Shown in pieces: positions 33,063-43,628 of a stretch of DNA of 64,000 bases. Within the stretch, counting starts at the first letter, position 1. Each line of letters begins with the position of its first letter. Made by a program: the position numbers and the translations under genes. The stretch is from Orobanche coerulescens (Eukaryota; Streptophyta; Magnoliopsida; Lamiales; Orobanchaceae): positions 49,715,501-49,779,500 of the forward strand of contig CM065803.1 in assembly GCA_033398695.1 (NCBI GenBank). The letters are read 5' to 3'. A model generated the notes under the pieces. It saw only the letters and a program-made list of their open reading frames with translations. It had not been told where the DNA came from and ran no database searches.

Positions 33063-35074
33063 TGTAACACCCCCAAGTTATTCAGGGAATATTACAGCGC
33101 CGTAAGCCCCACTGTGGGACCCACAAGGCTAAACATACGCGGAACTATAAATTTTGACCGAGAAGGTCTACATACAATGGAATGAAGAACAATACAAAGG
33201 GTATTCAAAACATAACCAATGTATCCAAAGACATCACAACACAAATCAATACTTCGGCAAACACAGGCCGGAACATCAAGGAAAATGGAGAACAATACTC
33301 GAGTATTCAATAACCATTCCAGTAAAACAACACTGAATGGAAAACTCAAAACATAACCAGAGGAAAGACACAATATCACACTTGCCCACCATCTTCATGC
33401 CGACCCGATACCTGCCTGTCCGCTCTCCTGGAACCTGAAATACATAAAAAGTATTTCCCCCATAAAGGGGTTAGCCGTCGAATAGCTAGTGCAAGTATAT
33501 CAAGTATGAAATACAATACTCCTCGACAATAAAGTAAAGGTAACTGTCAATTCATCAATTAAAGACTAGTATTCCGGAATAACTAAATCTCATAGCATCA
33601 CATCAATACATATATGAATACCGTGGAACCGCACTGCAGGCTACGTAACCTCAGAGGACTCGTCGGTCCATCCCAGAGTGGTTCGTTCATATCATCCGTG
33701 GAATCGCACCAAGAGGCTACGAAACCCTCAGAGGACCCGTCGGCCCTCCCCAGAGTGGATATAATTAATCATGCCATTAATATATCTTACTTTCAAAGTC
33801 GAGAACGTACATTCATAAATATATACTTGCCTTTGAGACATCGAGAAATTGAACAGAAAAAGGGTATGAGTTCGGTAGGTCCAAGAACGCGCTTCCGGTA
33901 CCTAAACGATTCGCAAGGAATATGATAATCAATTATCCGTACTCAAATTACACGAAGAAACTCCTGAAACCCGTCTACGATTCATGAAAATACACGGATA
34001 AACAACTAGAGGTTGGAAAATCGTCCAAACCCTCACAAGTCCGAAAACGGCACAAACCAATCCGTAAAATCGTAGGAAAAGCATGCATACGGGATAGATA
34101 CATCATAATATCAAGGTCCTCAAGCTTCAAAATGGATAAATTGGATGAATCTACGAAAAACCCCAAAATTCCCAAAAATAGGGTTCTAAGGATTTTTACC
34201 TTGATTCGGACGTTAGGATGGATTAGATGTTGTGAAATCCTTGTTCTGCAACCAAATATGTTAATGTTAGAAGAAAGATCGCTTCCAATCGCCCAAAATC
34301 GTCTCTCCCGAGCTGCTCCCGTCGGAAATGGGTGAAGAGGATGAAAAATGACGAAACGGAAGTCAACTGTCCAATATATATCCGCCCAGTCTAGCGCACG
34401 CTACGCCTCCTTCATTAGCGTGCGCTAGTGAGGACACCGGGTAGTCCAGTGGCTTCTGCCGGCCCCGTTAGCGTGCGCTAATCGCCTTTCTCTAGCGTGC
34501 GCTAGCCAAAAAGTGGCGTCCAGTAACTGGAGTCCAGAACCTACTGTCCTCTGCCCTGCTCAAGCCTTAGCGTGCGCTACCGCTATGGCTTAGCGTGCGT
34601 TATGCAACAACTTTAGCGTGTGCTAGCCAAAGCCTAGCGTACGTTACCTGATAGTCCAGAAAACTTGACAACCTCACTGCCTCTGCCGACCAACCCGTTA
34701 GCGTGCGCTACAGACGGATGTTAGCGTACGCTACTAACAACGAATAGCGTGCGCTAACGAACTCCGAGCGCGCGTTATCCGCCAGTCCAGAGAGCAGTCC
34801 GAGTTACTGGTTCTGACCTGGCTGGTCCCTTAGCGCGCGCTACGGCTCAAAGCTAGCGTGCGCTATTCAAACAAAATTAGCGTGCATTAGCCTAGGCCTA
34901 GCGTGCGCTATTTCTCTGGCCCATAACACTTCCGCGAGGTCTAAACAACACGATCGCGACCCAAACAAGATACGAAACTCAATAACAATATCAACCACAT
35001 CACCAAGAGTTTACAGAGCGACAAAATAAGGAGAACAGCAAGATCAGACAGTCAATAAAAATACGGGTATTACA
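33063..35074 (-). repeat. 3' LTR of gypsy D
   Basis: It is 2012 bp, TGTAACACCCCCAAG...CGGGTATTACA. It has the U5 stem (33102-33124), twin hairpin (33457-33487), a two-unit ~75-bp tandem (about 33617-33760, with GGAACCGCAC and CAGAGTGG), TATA (34374-34381) and a large palindrome array (34391-34910). A purine tract, TTTAGAGGGGGAGAA, lies just outside (about 35075-35089). Confidence 0.92.
34391..34910. promoter_or_regulatory. Sixteen-copy palindrome array in LTR D (left)
   Basis: About 16 copies of TAGCGTGCGCTA and one-base variants (TAGCGCACGCTA, TAGCGTACGCTA, TAGCGCGCGCTA) lie in groups, separated by GTCCAG...CTG(CC) spacers at about 34441, 34507, 34651 and 34790. The array starts 10 bp upstream of the TATA box in element orientation. 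Confidence 0.85.
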
Positions 35075-35109
35075 TTCTCCCCCTCTAAAAAGAAGTTTCG
35101 TCCCGAAAC

Positions 35110-37938
35110 TTAAGAAATAAAAAGTTTGGGGTACTTCGACCGTATCTTCTCTTCCATTTCCCAAGTCACCTCCTCGACTCCATGTCTCGACCATTGCACT
35201 TTAACCAGTGGAATGGTCTTATGCCGAAGTTGTTTCTCGCGACGCTCAAGGATCTTCACGGGTTTCTCCGGAAAGGTAATATCCTCGGCTACGTCAATCT
35301 CACTGTAGTCGATAACGTGGCTCGGATCTGGCACGTACTTTCTCAACTGAGACACATGAAAAACACTATGGACGTGACTCAAAGCTGGAGGCAATGCCAA
35401 GCGATAAGCTAAATCTCCAACTCTGTCCAAAATCTCGAAAGGTCCGATATACCTCGGACTAAGTTTCCCCTTTTTCCCGAAGCGGAAAACTCCTCTGGTC
35501 GGCGACACCTTGAGTAAGACATGATCCCCCACTTCGAACTCCAAGGGTCGACGACGAGTATCAGCATAAGATTTCTGATGACTCTGGGCAGTCAGCAATC
35601 GGTCCCGAATAATAGAAATCTTTTCCTTAGTTTCCATCAACATATCCGGTTCCGTCCCAATTAGTTCAGAAGCCTCGTCCAAACATAATGGCGACCTACA
35701 TCGCCTACCATAAAGTGCCTCGAATGGTGCCATTTTGATCGACGTATGCCAACTATTATTGTAAGCAAACTCGATCAACGGTAAGTGAAGCTCCCAATCA
35801 TTACTCCAGTCTAAGGCACAAGCCCACAACATATCTTCCAACGTCTGAATCGTCCTCTCTGTCTGACCGTCCGACTGAGGATGAAAGGAAGTGCTCAATC
35901 TCAACTCAGTACCCAAAGCCTGGTGAACGGCCTGCCAAAAATGCGATACAAAATGGCCGTCTCGATCAGAAACAATGGTTTTGGGGGCACCGTGCAACCT
36001 TACGATCTCAGCTATAAAAGTTCGAGCCAATCTATCCGGTCCCCAAGTATCCTTAATACCCAAGAAGTGTGCAGACTTGGTCAACCGATCGACAATTACC
36101 CAAATCATATTCATTCCGGCCCGGGTTCTCGACATGCGAGTGATGAAATCCATAGAGATGTCTTCCCACTTCCACTCGGGAATGGGAAGCGGTTTCAATA
36201 ACCCCGCTGGTCGTTGATGTTCGATCTTGACTTGTTGACACGTCAAGCACCGTAGTACAAACTCCGTGACATCCTTCTTCATGCTATTCCACCAAAAATT
36301 GCGCTTCAAATCTTTGTACATCTTACTCGTCCCGGGGTGGATTGAGTAAGGCATAGCATGAGCTTCTCGGAGAATTCTCTGCCTCAACTCTAAATCGTTC
36401 GGAACACAAAGCCTGCCCTGGAATCTCATAATACTATCCTCGTGAACCATAAAGCCAGGACCTTTTCCTTTAATTACATCTTCCTTCAGTTGAGAAATCA
36501 TTGGGTCACTCCACTGCTTCCCTTTGATGTCGTCAACTAAGGATGAAGTAATTTCGAGGGTACACAACTGTCCCTGTACTTGTTGAAGCCAAACTTCTAT
36601 TCCTTGCTCAATTAAGTCCTGACGAATTTTCGTCTGAGTTGTAAGAACCTCGAGCATTTGAAGAGATGCCGATTTGCCGCTCAAAGCATCCGCGACGACA
36701 TTGGCTTTTCCGGGGTGGTAAAGAATTTCCAAATCGTAATCCTTTATCAACTCTAACCAACGTCTCTGTCTCATATTCAGCTCCTTCTGAATGAAAATAT
36801 ACTTCAGGCTCTTGTGATCGGTATAAATCCGACACGGAGAACCATACAAATAATGCTGCCAAATCTTGAGTGCGAAGACAATTGCGGCCAATTCCAAATC
36901 GTGAGTAGGATAATTCATCTCATACGGCTTTAGTTATCGTGACGCAAAAGGTATCGTTTTATCATGCTGCATAAGCACACAGCCAAGACCTTTACCCGAA
37001 GCGTCACTATAAACTGCAAAGCCCTCACTACCATGTGGTAAAGTTAAAATCGGCGCTGAAGTCAAACGTCTCTTCAGTTCATCGAAGCTCTGTTGTCTCT
37101 CATCCGTCCAAACAAACTTATCGGTCTTCTGGAGTAATTTCGTAAGCGGCCGAGCGAGTTTCGAGAACCCCTCGACAAACCGACGGTAATACCCTGCAAG
37201 TCCCAAAAAGCTACGAACTTCCTTAACATTTTTAGGCGGTGCCCAATCTAGCACTGCCTCAATCTTCTGCGGGTCTACACGAACCCCTTCAGCCGAAATC
37301 ACATGGCCGAGAAACATAACTTCTTCTAACCAGAACTCACATTTCGGGAATTTTGCATAGAGGTGCTCGGTTCTCAAAATATCTAGTACCAAACGTAAGT
37401 GTCGGGCATGTTCCTCTTTATCTCGAGAATAGATCAAAATGTCGTCAATAAAGACGACTACACACCTGTCGAGATACTCGATGAAAATCTTATTCATTAA
37501 CTGCATGAATACTGCTGGTGCATTAGTCAACCCAAAAGGCATAACTACTAATTCATAATGCCCATATCTCGTCTGAAATGCCATCTTCGGAACGTCGGAC
37601 TCTTTCACCCTGAGTTGATAATACCCTAATCTTAAATCAATTTTTGAGAAAATTGCAGCCCCTTGCAATTGATCAAATAAATCGTCTATACGAGGCAAAT
37701 GATACTTGTTCTTGATGATCACTTTGTTTAGCTCATGGTAGTCGATGCACAAACGTAGTGAACCATCTTTCTTTCTCACAAAAAGGACAGGCGCACCCCA
37801 AGGCGAAGCGCTCAGTCTGATGTACCCTTTCTCTAGGAGTTCTCCCAATTGATTCTTCAATTCTTGCATCTCGGAAGGTGCCATCCGATAAGGTGCTTTA
37901 GAAATCGGAGCCGCATCTGGCTCTAAGTCCACAGAAAA
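35110..37938 (-). pseudogene. Gypsy D pol: RT, RNase H, integrase, chromodomain
   Basis: Blocks 36934-37932 ([13 protein letters not shown]; RNase H start [10 protein letters not shown]) and 35110-36918 ([14 protein letters not shown] finger [43 protein letters not shown] segment, [16 protein letters not shown] chromodomain) share one frame. They are separated by TAA at 36934-36936, where relatives have Gln in [10 protein letters not shown] second TAA (37939-37941) precedes the RT block. Apart from these stops the domains are complete and catalytic residues kept. Confidence 0.93.
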
Positions 37939-37941
37939 TTA

Positions 37942-38176
37942 TATCTCCCAATCTGGCGGTAACCCCGGGAGGTCATCTGGAAAAACATCGGGATACTCAT
38001 TAACAACCGGAATCGAAGAGAAATCGACTTCGTTCCCTTCTGTTTTCAAGGCATAACACCAATAGCCCGTACAACCTTTATTCAAAAGTATTACGGCCTT
38101 CATGGAGCTGATAAGTAACTTGGATTGGCCCGACTTATGTCCCAAAAACGAGTACTCAGATCCGTCTTTAGTCATC
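37942..38176 (-). pseudogene. Gypsy D protease-RT linker, part beside element C
   Basis: It reads KDGSEYSFLGHK, GCTGYWCYALK and VVNEYPDVFPDDLPGLPP, the conserved linker before RT. The longer open frame to 38268 runs on into the LTR of element C and is not real there. The other half is at 49115 onward. Confidence 0.85.
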
Positions 38177-38295
38177 ATGGTTGTAACACCCCCAATCCAC
38201 TCAGGGATATTACACGCCGTAGACCCTCTCCTCGAGGATCTACCAGGCTGGTAACTAAAATCAAACATCTAAACATCGCCTTTAAGGCTAAAATG

Positions 38296-39035
38296 ACACA
38301 GTAGACCGATTTGATCTTTCAATAATAACATACAACTCAAATCCAAACGCATACCCTCGCAGGGGTCAAAATACAATAAACTCCCGTACAACGGGGAAAA
38401 GATACTGCAGCGGAAAAGAAAATACAACTAGACCAATACGACATTAATGGATCCTCGTGTGATTAGTATCATTCGTCTTTCATCATCCTTCGTGCCGACC
38501 CTGTGTTATGCTCCAAAACCTGAATGCAATACAGACATCCACCCCCCGAATACTCGGGGGGTGGGCAAAACTCCACTGTTTTGCTAGTGCAAGTATAAAA
38601 TACGAAAACGAGCCATACATATTGTAACACCCCGAGATATTCGGAATAATTACAGTGATTTGATCTTTCAATAATAACTAGACCAGTAGACCGATTTGAT
38701 CTTTCAATAATAACATACAACTCGAATACAACTCATGCCCACGCAGGGGTCAAAATACAACTACACCCGTACAACGGGAAAAATATAGCAGCGGAAAATA
38801 AAGTACAACTATACCAATACGACATCAACGGGTCCTCGTGTGATTAGTATCGTTCATCTTTCATCATCCTTCATGCCGACCCTGTGCTCTGCTCCCACAC
38901 CTGAATGCAATACAGACATCCACCCCCCGAATACTCGGGGGTTAGCAAAACTCCACTGTTTTGCTAGTGCAAGTATAAAATACGAAAACGAGCCATACAT
39001 ATTGTAACACCCCGAGATATTCGGAATAATTACAG
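38296..39035. repeat. Imperfect tandem duplication in LTR C including the tip of the inserted solo LTR
   Basis: The segment from CAGTAGACCGATTTGATC to the first ~33 bp of the inserted LTR (TGTAACACCCCGAGATATTC...TTACAG) occurs twice. Copy 1 is more diverged from the other LTR of C (46390-49109) than copy 2 is. Confidence 0.8.
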
Positions 39036-41345
39036 CGCCGTAAACCCTTTAGGTAAGGATTTACAAGGCTAATTTTAAAAAGAGTGTGAATATAAACCAA
39101 TCGTACAACTGAAGTTCAAAGACATATTTGATTCAACCGATCAAAGAGTTAATTTATACAACCATATCGAAAAGACATTATTAAAGCAGACGTACTCGAG
39201 TACTAAATGAAACAAGAAGACAAATCACAATAACAATAACATCAATCACATCACTGAGCCATTTCATCGTCCCGCTTGCATCGTGGTTGTCTCCCCGCTC
39301 CTCGGCTACCTGAACATCGAAACAATGTCCACCCCCGAAGGGGTTAGCAAAACGATGCTAGTACAAGTATCATAATACAATAAATCATCAATGCATCATA
39401 AAACATGCAAAACGGACTTCCGCTACCGGAATCCAATGATGCGAATCCTCACGATTCCATCAACATAATACAGGGTAATCCAGCGATCCAGCGCCCTTGG
39501 TATAGATCCCCATGATGATCCCGTCGGACCAACGCATGGTGGAAAACCCGTCCAGCGATCCAGCGCCCTCAAAGATAGATCCCCATAATGATCCCGTTGA
39601 CCAACGCATGGTGGACATTCGATCCAAATACCAAAGATAGATCCTCATGATCCCCTGATCATTTATACCATAATCAATCAACTATGCATACACATATGCA
39701 TTTCAATATGTTCATCAATACGAACAAATAATCAACCAATATCATGAGAATTTTCAGAAATACATCTCATATTCAACAATATGAACAAAACCACAAGCAT
39801 GATCAAAGATTCAATATAAATCGAACTCGACATATGATACTTGCCTCGAAAATGGCAAGACGAAATACTTCGATGATCTCAACACACTCGAAGGCCGCCT
39901 CCTTCGATCAACGTAATGTGCTCGAACCTTAACAAAAGGAACGATATACAAATCATCTCAAGTCGAACGATGGTCTAACAATTCGGCCTATGGCCGAAAA
40001 GCTCAAAATAAACAATCGCTCGATCCGCTTAGCGTGCGCTACATACTCTACGTAACGCGGCGCTAAGCAGCTCGTTAGCGACGCTATCGGGTAAGACTAG
40101 CGGCGCTAGTTACGAATCGACGCTTTGCACCGGCCGATATATAACGCACGCTACGTACGTATTGTGCGTTAACTGAACCTCGATAGCGCACGTTAACTCA
40201 CATATGTTAGCGTGCGCTAACCTTGCATGGCAGAATACTGCAAACCGAAAACTGGGTTGAATGGTGAAGAACTCAAGAATTCTACCGTGATAATACAAGT
40301 TATCCTCGGGCATATCATGCAAATAAGGTTTGTGGAAGTTTTGGTTATGAAATACGAATATACGGATAGTCAACTCAACATCATAATTCATCTACGATTT
40401 CCAAGAAATAATCTAAGTTCCATTTGTTCTACGTTCCAAAACACATGATTCCATCGTGTAAAACGTATCAACTAGGTAAATATCCGACATCGATCATAAC
40501 TCGATTTGAACATGCTTAGAGTCCTTATAATAAGATGGTTCAAAGGTTCATACGATATATAGTGCCGATACGTCAAAAGTATCCTTCTAACATGTGATGA
40601 CCGATTATAAACGAAATACTTGCTATCAAAACATGATTCAAACTTCCTTAGGAACATTACTAACATCAGTGAAGAATCACCTACCTCAAAGTAGTGAAGA
40701 ATACGGAGGAAAATGAAGCGATCCAACACCGAAGGCTTGAACACCAATCTCCAATGATATACGATCTTCAATCTCGAACTAGGAGGTTGATATGAAGTGT
40801 TTGGGACGAAGGGAGTTATGTTCTAAGTGTAAGAGTTCGGGTTATGGGAGGAGAAAGAATCAAATCACGAATAGGATGTTGTCCTATTTATAATAAATGG
40901 CTATTAGCGCGCGCTAGACTGTCCGTAGCGTGCGCTAACGGCTCTCGACTAAATCAGTTTCAAGACTTAGCGTGCGCTACGCATATACTCGTAGCGTACG
41001 CTAAGGCGTTGACTCGCTTTTCCTAAAGCCGCCCAGTGTACATCCGACACGATCCGGCTGTGGGTCCCCGCCGATCTCACCTACCGCACGTCCCAATCAA
41101 TTTGACCACGCATAGCGTGCGCTAATGACCCTCAGTAGCGTGCGCTATGAATCCACGTTAGCGCACGCTATACATAGCTTGTAGCGTGCGCTACATGCGC
41201 AGAATTACAATCTTCAAATCACAATTATGAAATCATACTCTCGATAACATCGGATTATGAAATACGGAAAATAGTACTCAAACAATAGTACAATCATTAC
41301 AATATCACAAGTTCCGATTACATAACAGAAATCTCGGGTATTACA
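39003..41345 (-). repeat. Solo LTR of gypsy B family
   Basis: It is 2343 bp, TGTAACACC...GGGTATTACA, with CATAT on both sides (38998-39002, 41346-41350). It resembles the LTRs of gypsy B in order and sequence but is clearly diverged. U5 stem 39040-39064, twin hairpin 39331-39360, TATA 40886-40892, palindrome arrays 40028-40222 and 40907-41192. A solo LTR arises when an element's two LTRs recombine. Confidence 0.93.
40907..41192. promoter_or_regulatory. Promoter-proximal palindrome array in the solo LTR
   Basis: Eight TAGCG(T/C)RCGCTA-like units begin about 15 bp upstream of the TATA (40886-40892) in element orientation. Confidence 0.75.
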
Positions 41346-42972
41346 CATATCATACTCCACGGAACATGTTAATCATAAACATACTTCCCGAGGTAAATCA
41401 CTTAATCAAAACGGTTAAAATCGAAAGATAGGGTAAACCCGATATACATCTTGTGAAAACATTTTACGATCTCGGGAGTTTTGAAAACACATTGGGATTT
41501 AAGAATTCTCAAACCTTTCAAAAACGTTTAGGGACACAGCCCAAAAGTCATTTCCCCAAAACATAAATCCGATAACAACAAATGGGGTCCACGACCCGAT
41601 CATACCATAACAACCTGTTTCCACCGATTATTCGCGTCCCGTGCTAGCAAGCCACGGACCTCAGATGCTCCCGTAGAACAAACCCGAGTGAATAACCCAC
41701 AGGGAAACTATATCAAATCACATGTCACCGTAACCGCAGTCACGTGACTACAAGCACATATACGTACATAATCAAACCACAACCATAAGTTATCCCGACA
41801 TCGCGCTAACAAGACACGAACCTCGGAGTCCCCGCAAGACATACCCGATGATACCCCACAAGTTATCTCTGCATCGGGCTAACAAGCCACGAACCTCGGA
41901 GTCCCCGCAAGACATACCCGGAATGGATAACCCTACGGTCACGCCCAACCCATACTAGCAAGTATGGATCCCGGAGATTCAACAATCCTACCCGGAGGCA
42001 CATCACATACATCAAGCACACAACAATAATCACTTATCAAGCCAAACAACATTAAGTATCACAACCTCCTTTCAAGGAGTAACAACTAATATCACACACA
42101 TTACGTTCTTACCGAACAAGTACACAATAACAATACGTAATCCCGGAAAGGATTACGGTCTATCAACTCACTCGAAGTGATCATATTATCTTTAAACATA
42201 CAAAACCAACACGCATATTCCGAGAACACATATTCACGAAGTATACGAATTATCGTTGAAAGACAACATTTATCGAGAACATACCAATCCCTTTTTACGT
42301 TCATTAAATATTGGATTTCGCATAAAATCATTTATCAAGAATTATATCAACGAAACATGAAATGTATGGGCAAGATACTTGCCTCAAAATCGACACGCAA
42401 GTATCCCGACGAACACGGCTCAACCGGAAAGCTTCGAAACGCCCAATGCTATCGAAACGGAAGACGACGACGAACGAAAGGGTTCAACACGATTTCTTCG
42501 CAAGAAACACGACCCTAACATCATACAATCAATAAATCATCGATCATACGAGGAAGAATAATCGTAGAACGCCCGAAAATCCCTCTAAGACATTTTACCG
42601 GACACCTTCAAGGCGTCGGTCAAGAACTCGACTCAAACAACGAATCGATACGATCCAACCATGGAATAATAAAGGAAATGATATAATACATCTAAATAAT
42701 CATCAATCCATCAAAATCCTAAGTTAAATCGGATTAATCGGACGAAAACAACCAAAACCCCCAAATTTCCCAAAACTAGATTTCTAGGAAATCTGACCTG
42801 ATTCGGTAGATCGGAGGATGTTATAGGACGGATGATTGACGCTATGAACCTCCAAACTTCATGGATTCATTGTCCAACAACATCTCTAGAAGATTCACAC
42901 ACCCACAGCCGCGTATGGGAAGAAAAGAATGAGAAAATGGCTGAAGAAAAACGCCGCTGTGCCTTAAATAGC

Positions 42973-43270
42973 CGACAGACTCGACCGTGTCCGCTCGACA
43001 CGGCCATGGCGCCAGCTGACCGGTAGGACTCGACCGTGTCTGCTAGACACGGCCGCGGCGCTGAGGGGCCTTCCGATAGTGACCCGTCAAGCGACTTCAA
43101 GATTTGACTTGACCGTGTCCCGAACACGGCCGGGCCCGGGGCGATCGGCTCGCCTATCCGGAAGAGTTCGACTCGGCCGTGCTGCACGACACGGCCGGTC
43201 CCGAGGCAGACTCCGGCATTTCCGACGAGTACGCAAGACGGGCCGTGTCGGACGACACGGCCGAGTTCGA
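42973..43270. promoter_or_regulatory. Alternative palindrome array in LTR C (left)
   Basis: Units of GACCGTGTC, a 2-6 nt spacer and GACACGGCC (or single arms CCGTGT/ACACGG) recur about five times right upstream of the TATA-like box. They occupy the slot where A, B and D carry TAGCGTGCGCTA. Confidence 0.75.
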
Positions 43271-43628
43271 CCGGCAGTGATCGGCCAATAACGAGCGGGT
43301 GAGCTAAAACGACCATAACTCTCTCGTACGGACTCCGATTGACTCACCGTTTGAACCATTGGAAAGCTAACTCGATGCTCTATAATATTGCAAAGATTCA
43401 GAATTTTTGGAGCTACCAAAATTAATGGTGACTTTACAAAGTCGAACTCATACTTAGAAAAGTCGTTAAAAGGCACGGAACTCAACAAAACGACACCGAA
43501 ACGAACTCGGTTGACAAAAGTGCAGAATTAATCATTCTCGAAATGACGAGATGGTCATGAGCGAGTCATCAAAACGGACTCCGGCCGAAAAAGAAATTTA
43601 CCGAAAATCGAAAATTGCGGATATTACA

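Larger units (their letters stand above)
38182..43628 (-). repeat. 3' LTR of element C, with internal duplication and a solo LTR insertion
   Basis: It matches 46390-49109 once a solo LTR (39003-41345 plus CATAT) and a partly duplicated ~365-bp segment (38296-38655 and 38685-39035) are removed. It has the U5 stem 38219-38243, TATA-like TTAAATA (42964-42970) and a GACCGTGTC-type palindrome array (42973-43270). A purine-rich tract follows in the interior (about 43629-43645). Confidence 0.88.

Noticed and set aside
34391..34910. CRISPR-like repeat array
   Set aside because: Units are short palindromes with irregular spacing inside a plant LTR. There are no 25-35-bp repeats with unique spacers and no cas genes.
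43087..43488. Arg/Pro-rich ORFs in LTR C (also 48316-48899)
   Set aside because: They are produced by GC-rich palindrome arrays read through; composition is explained by the repeats and they are not conserved in frame between the two LTRs.
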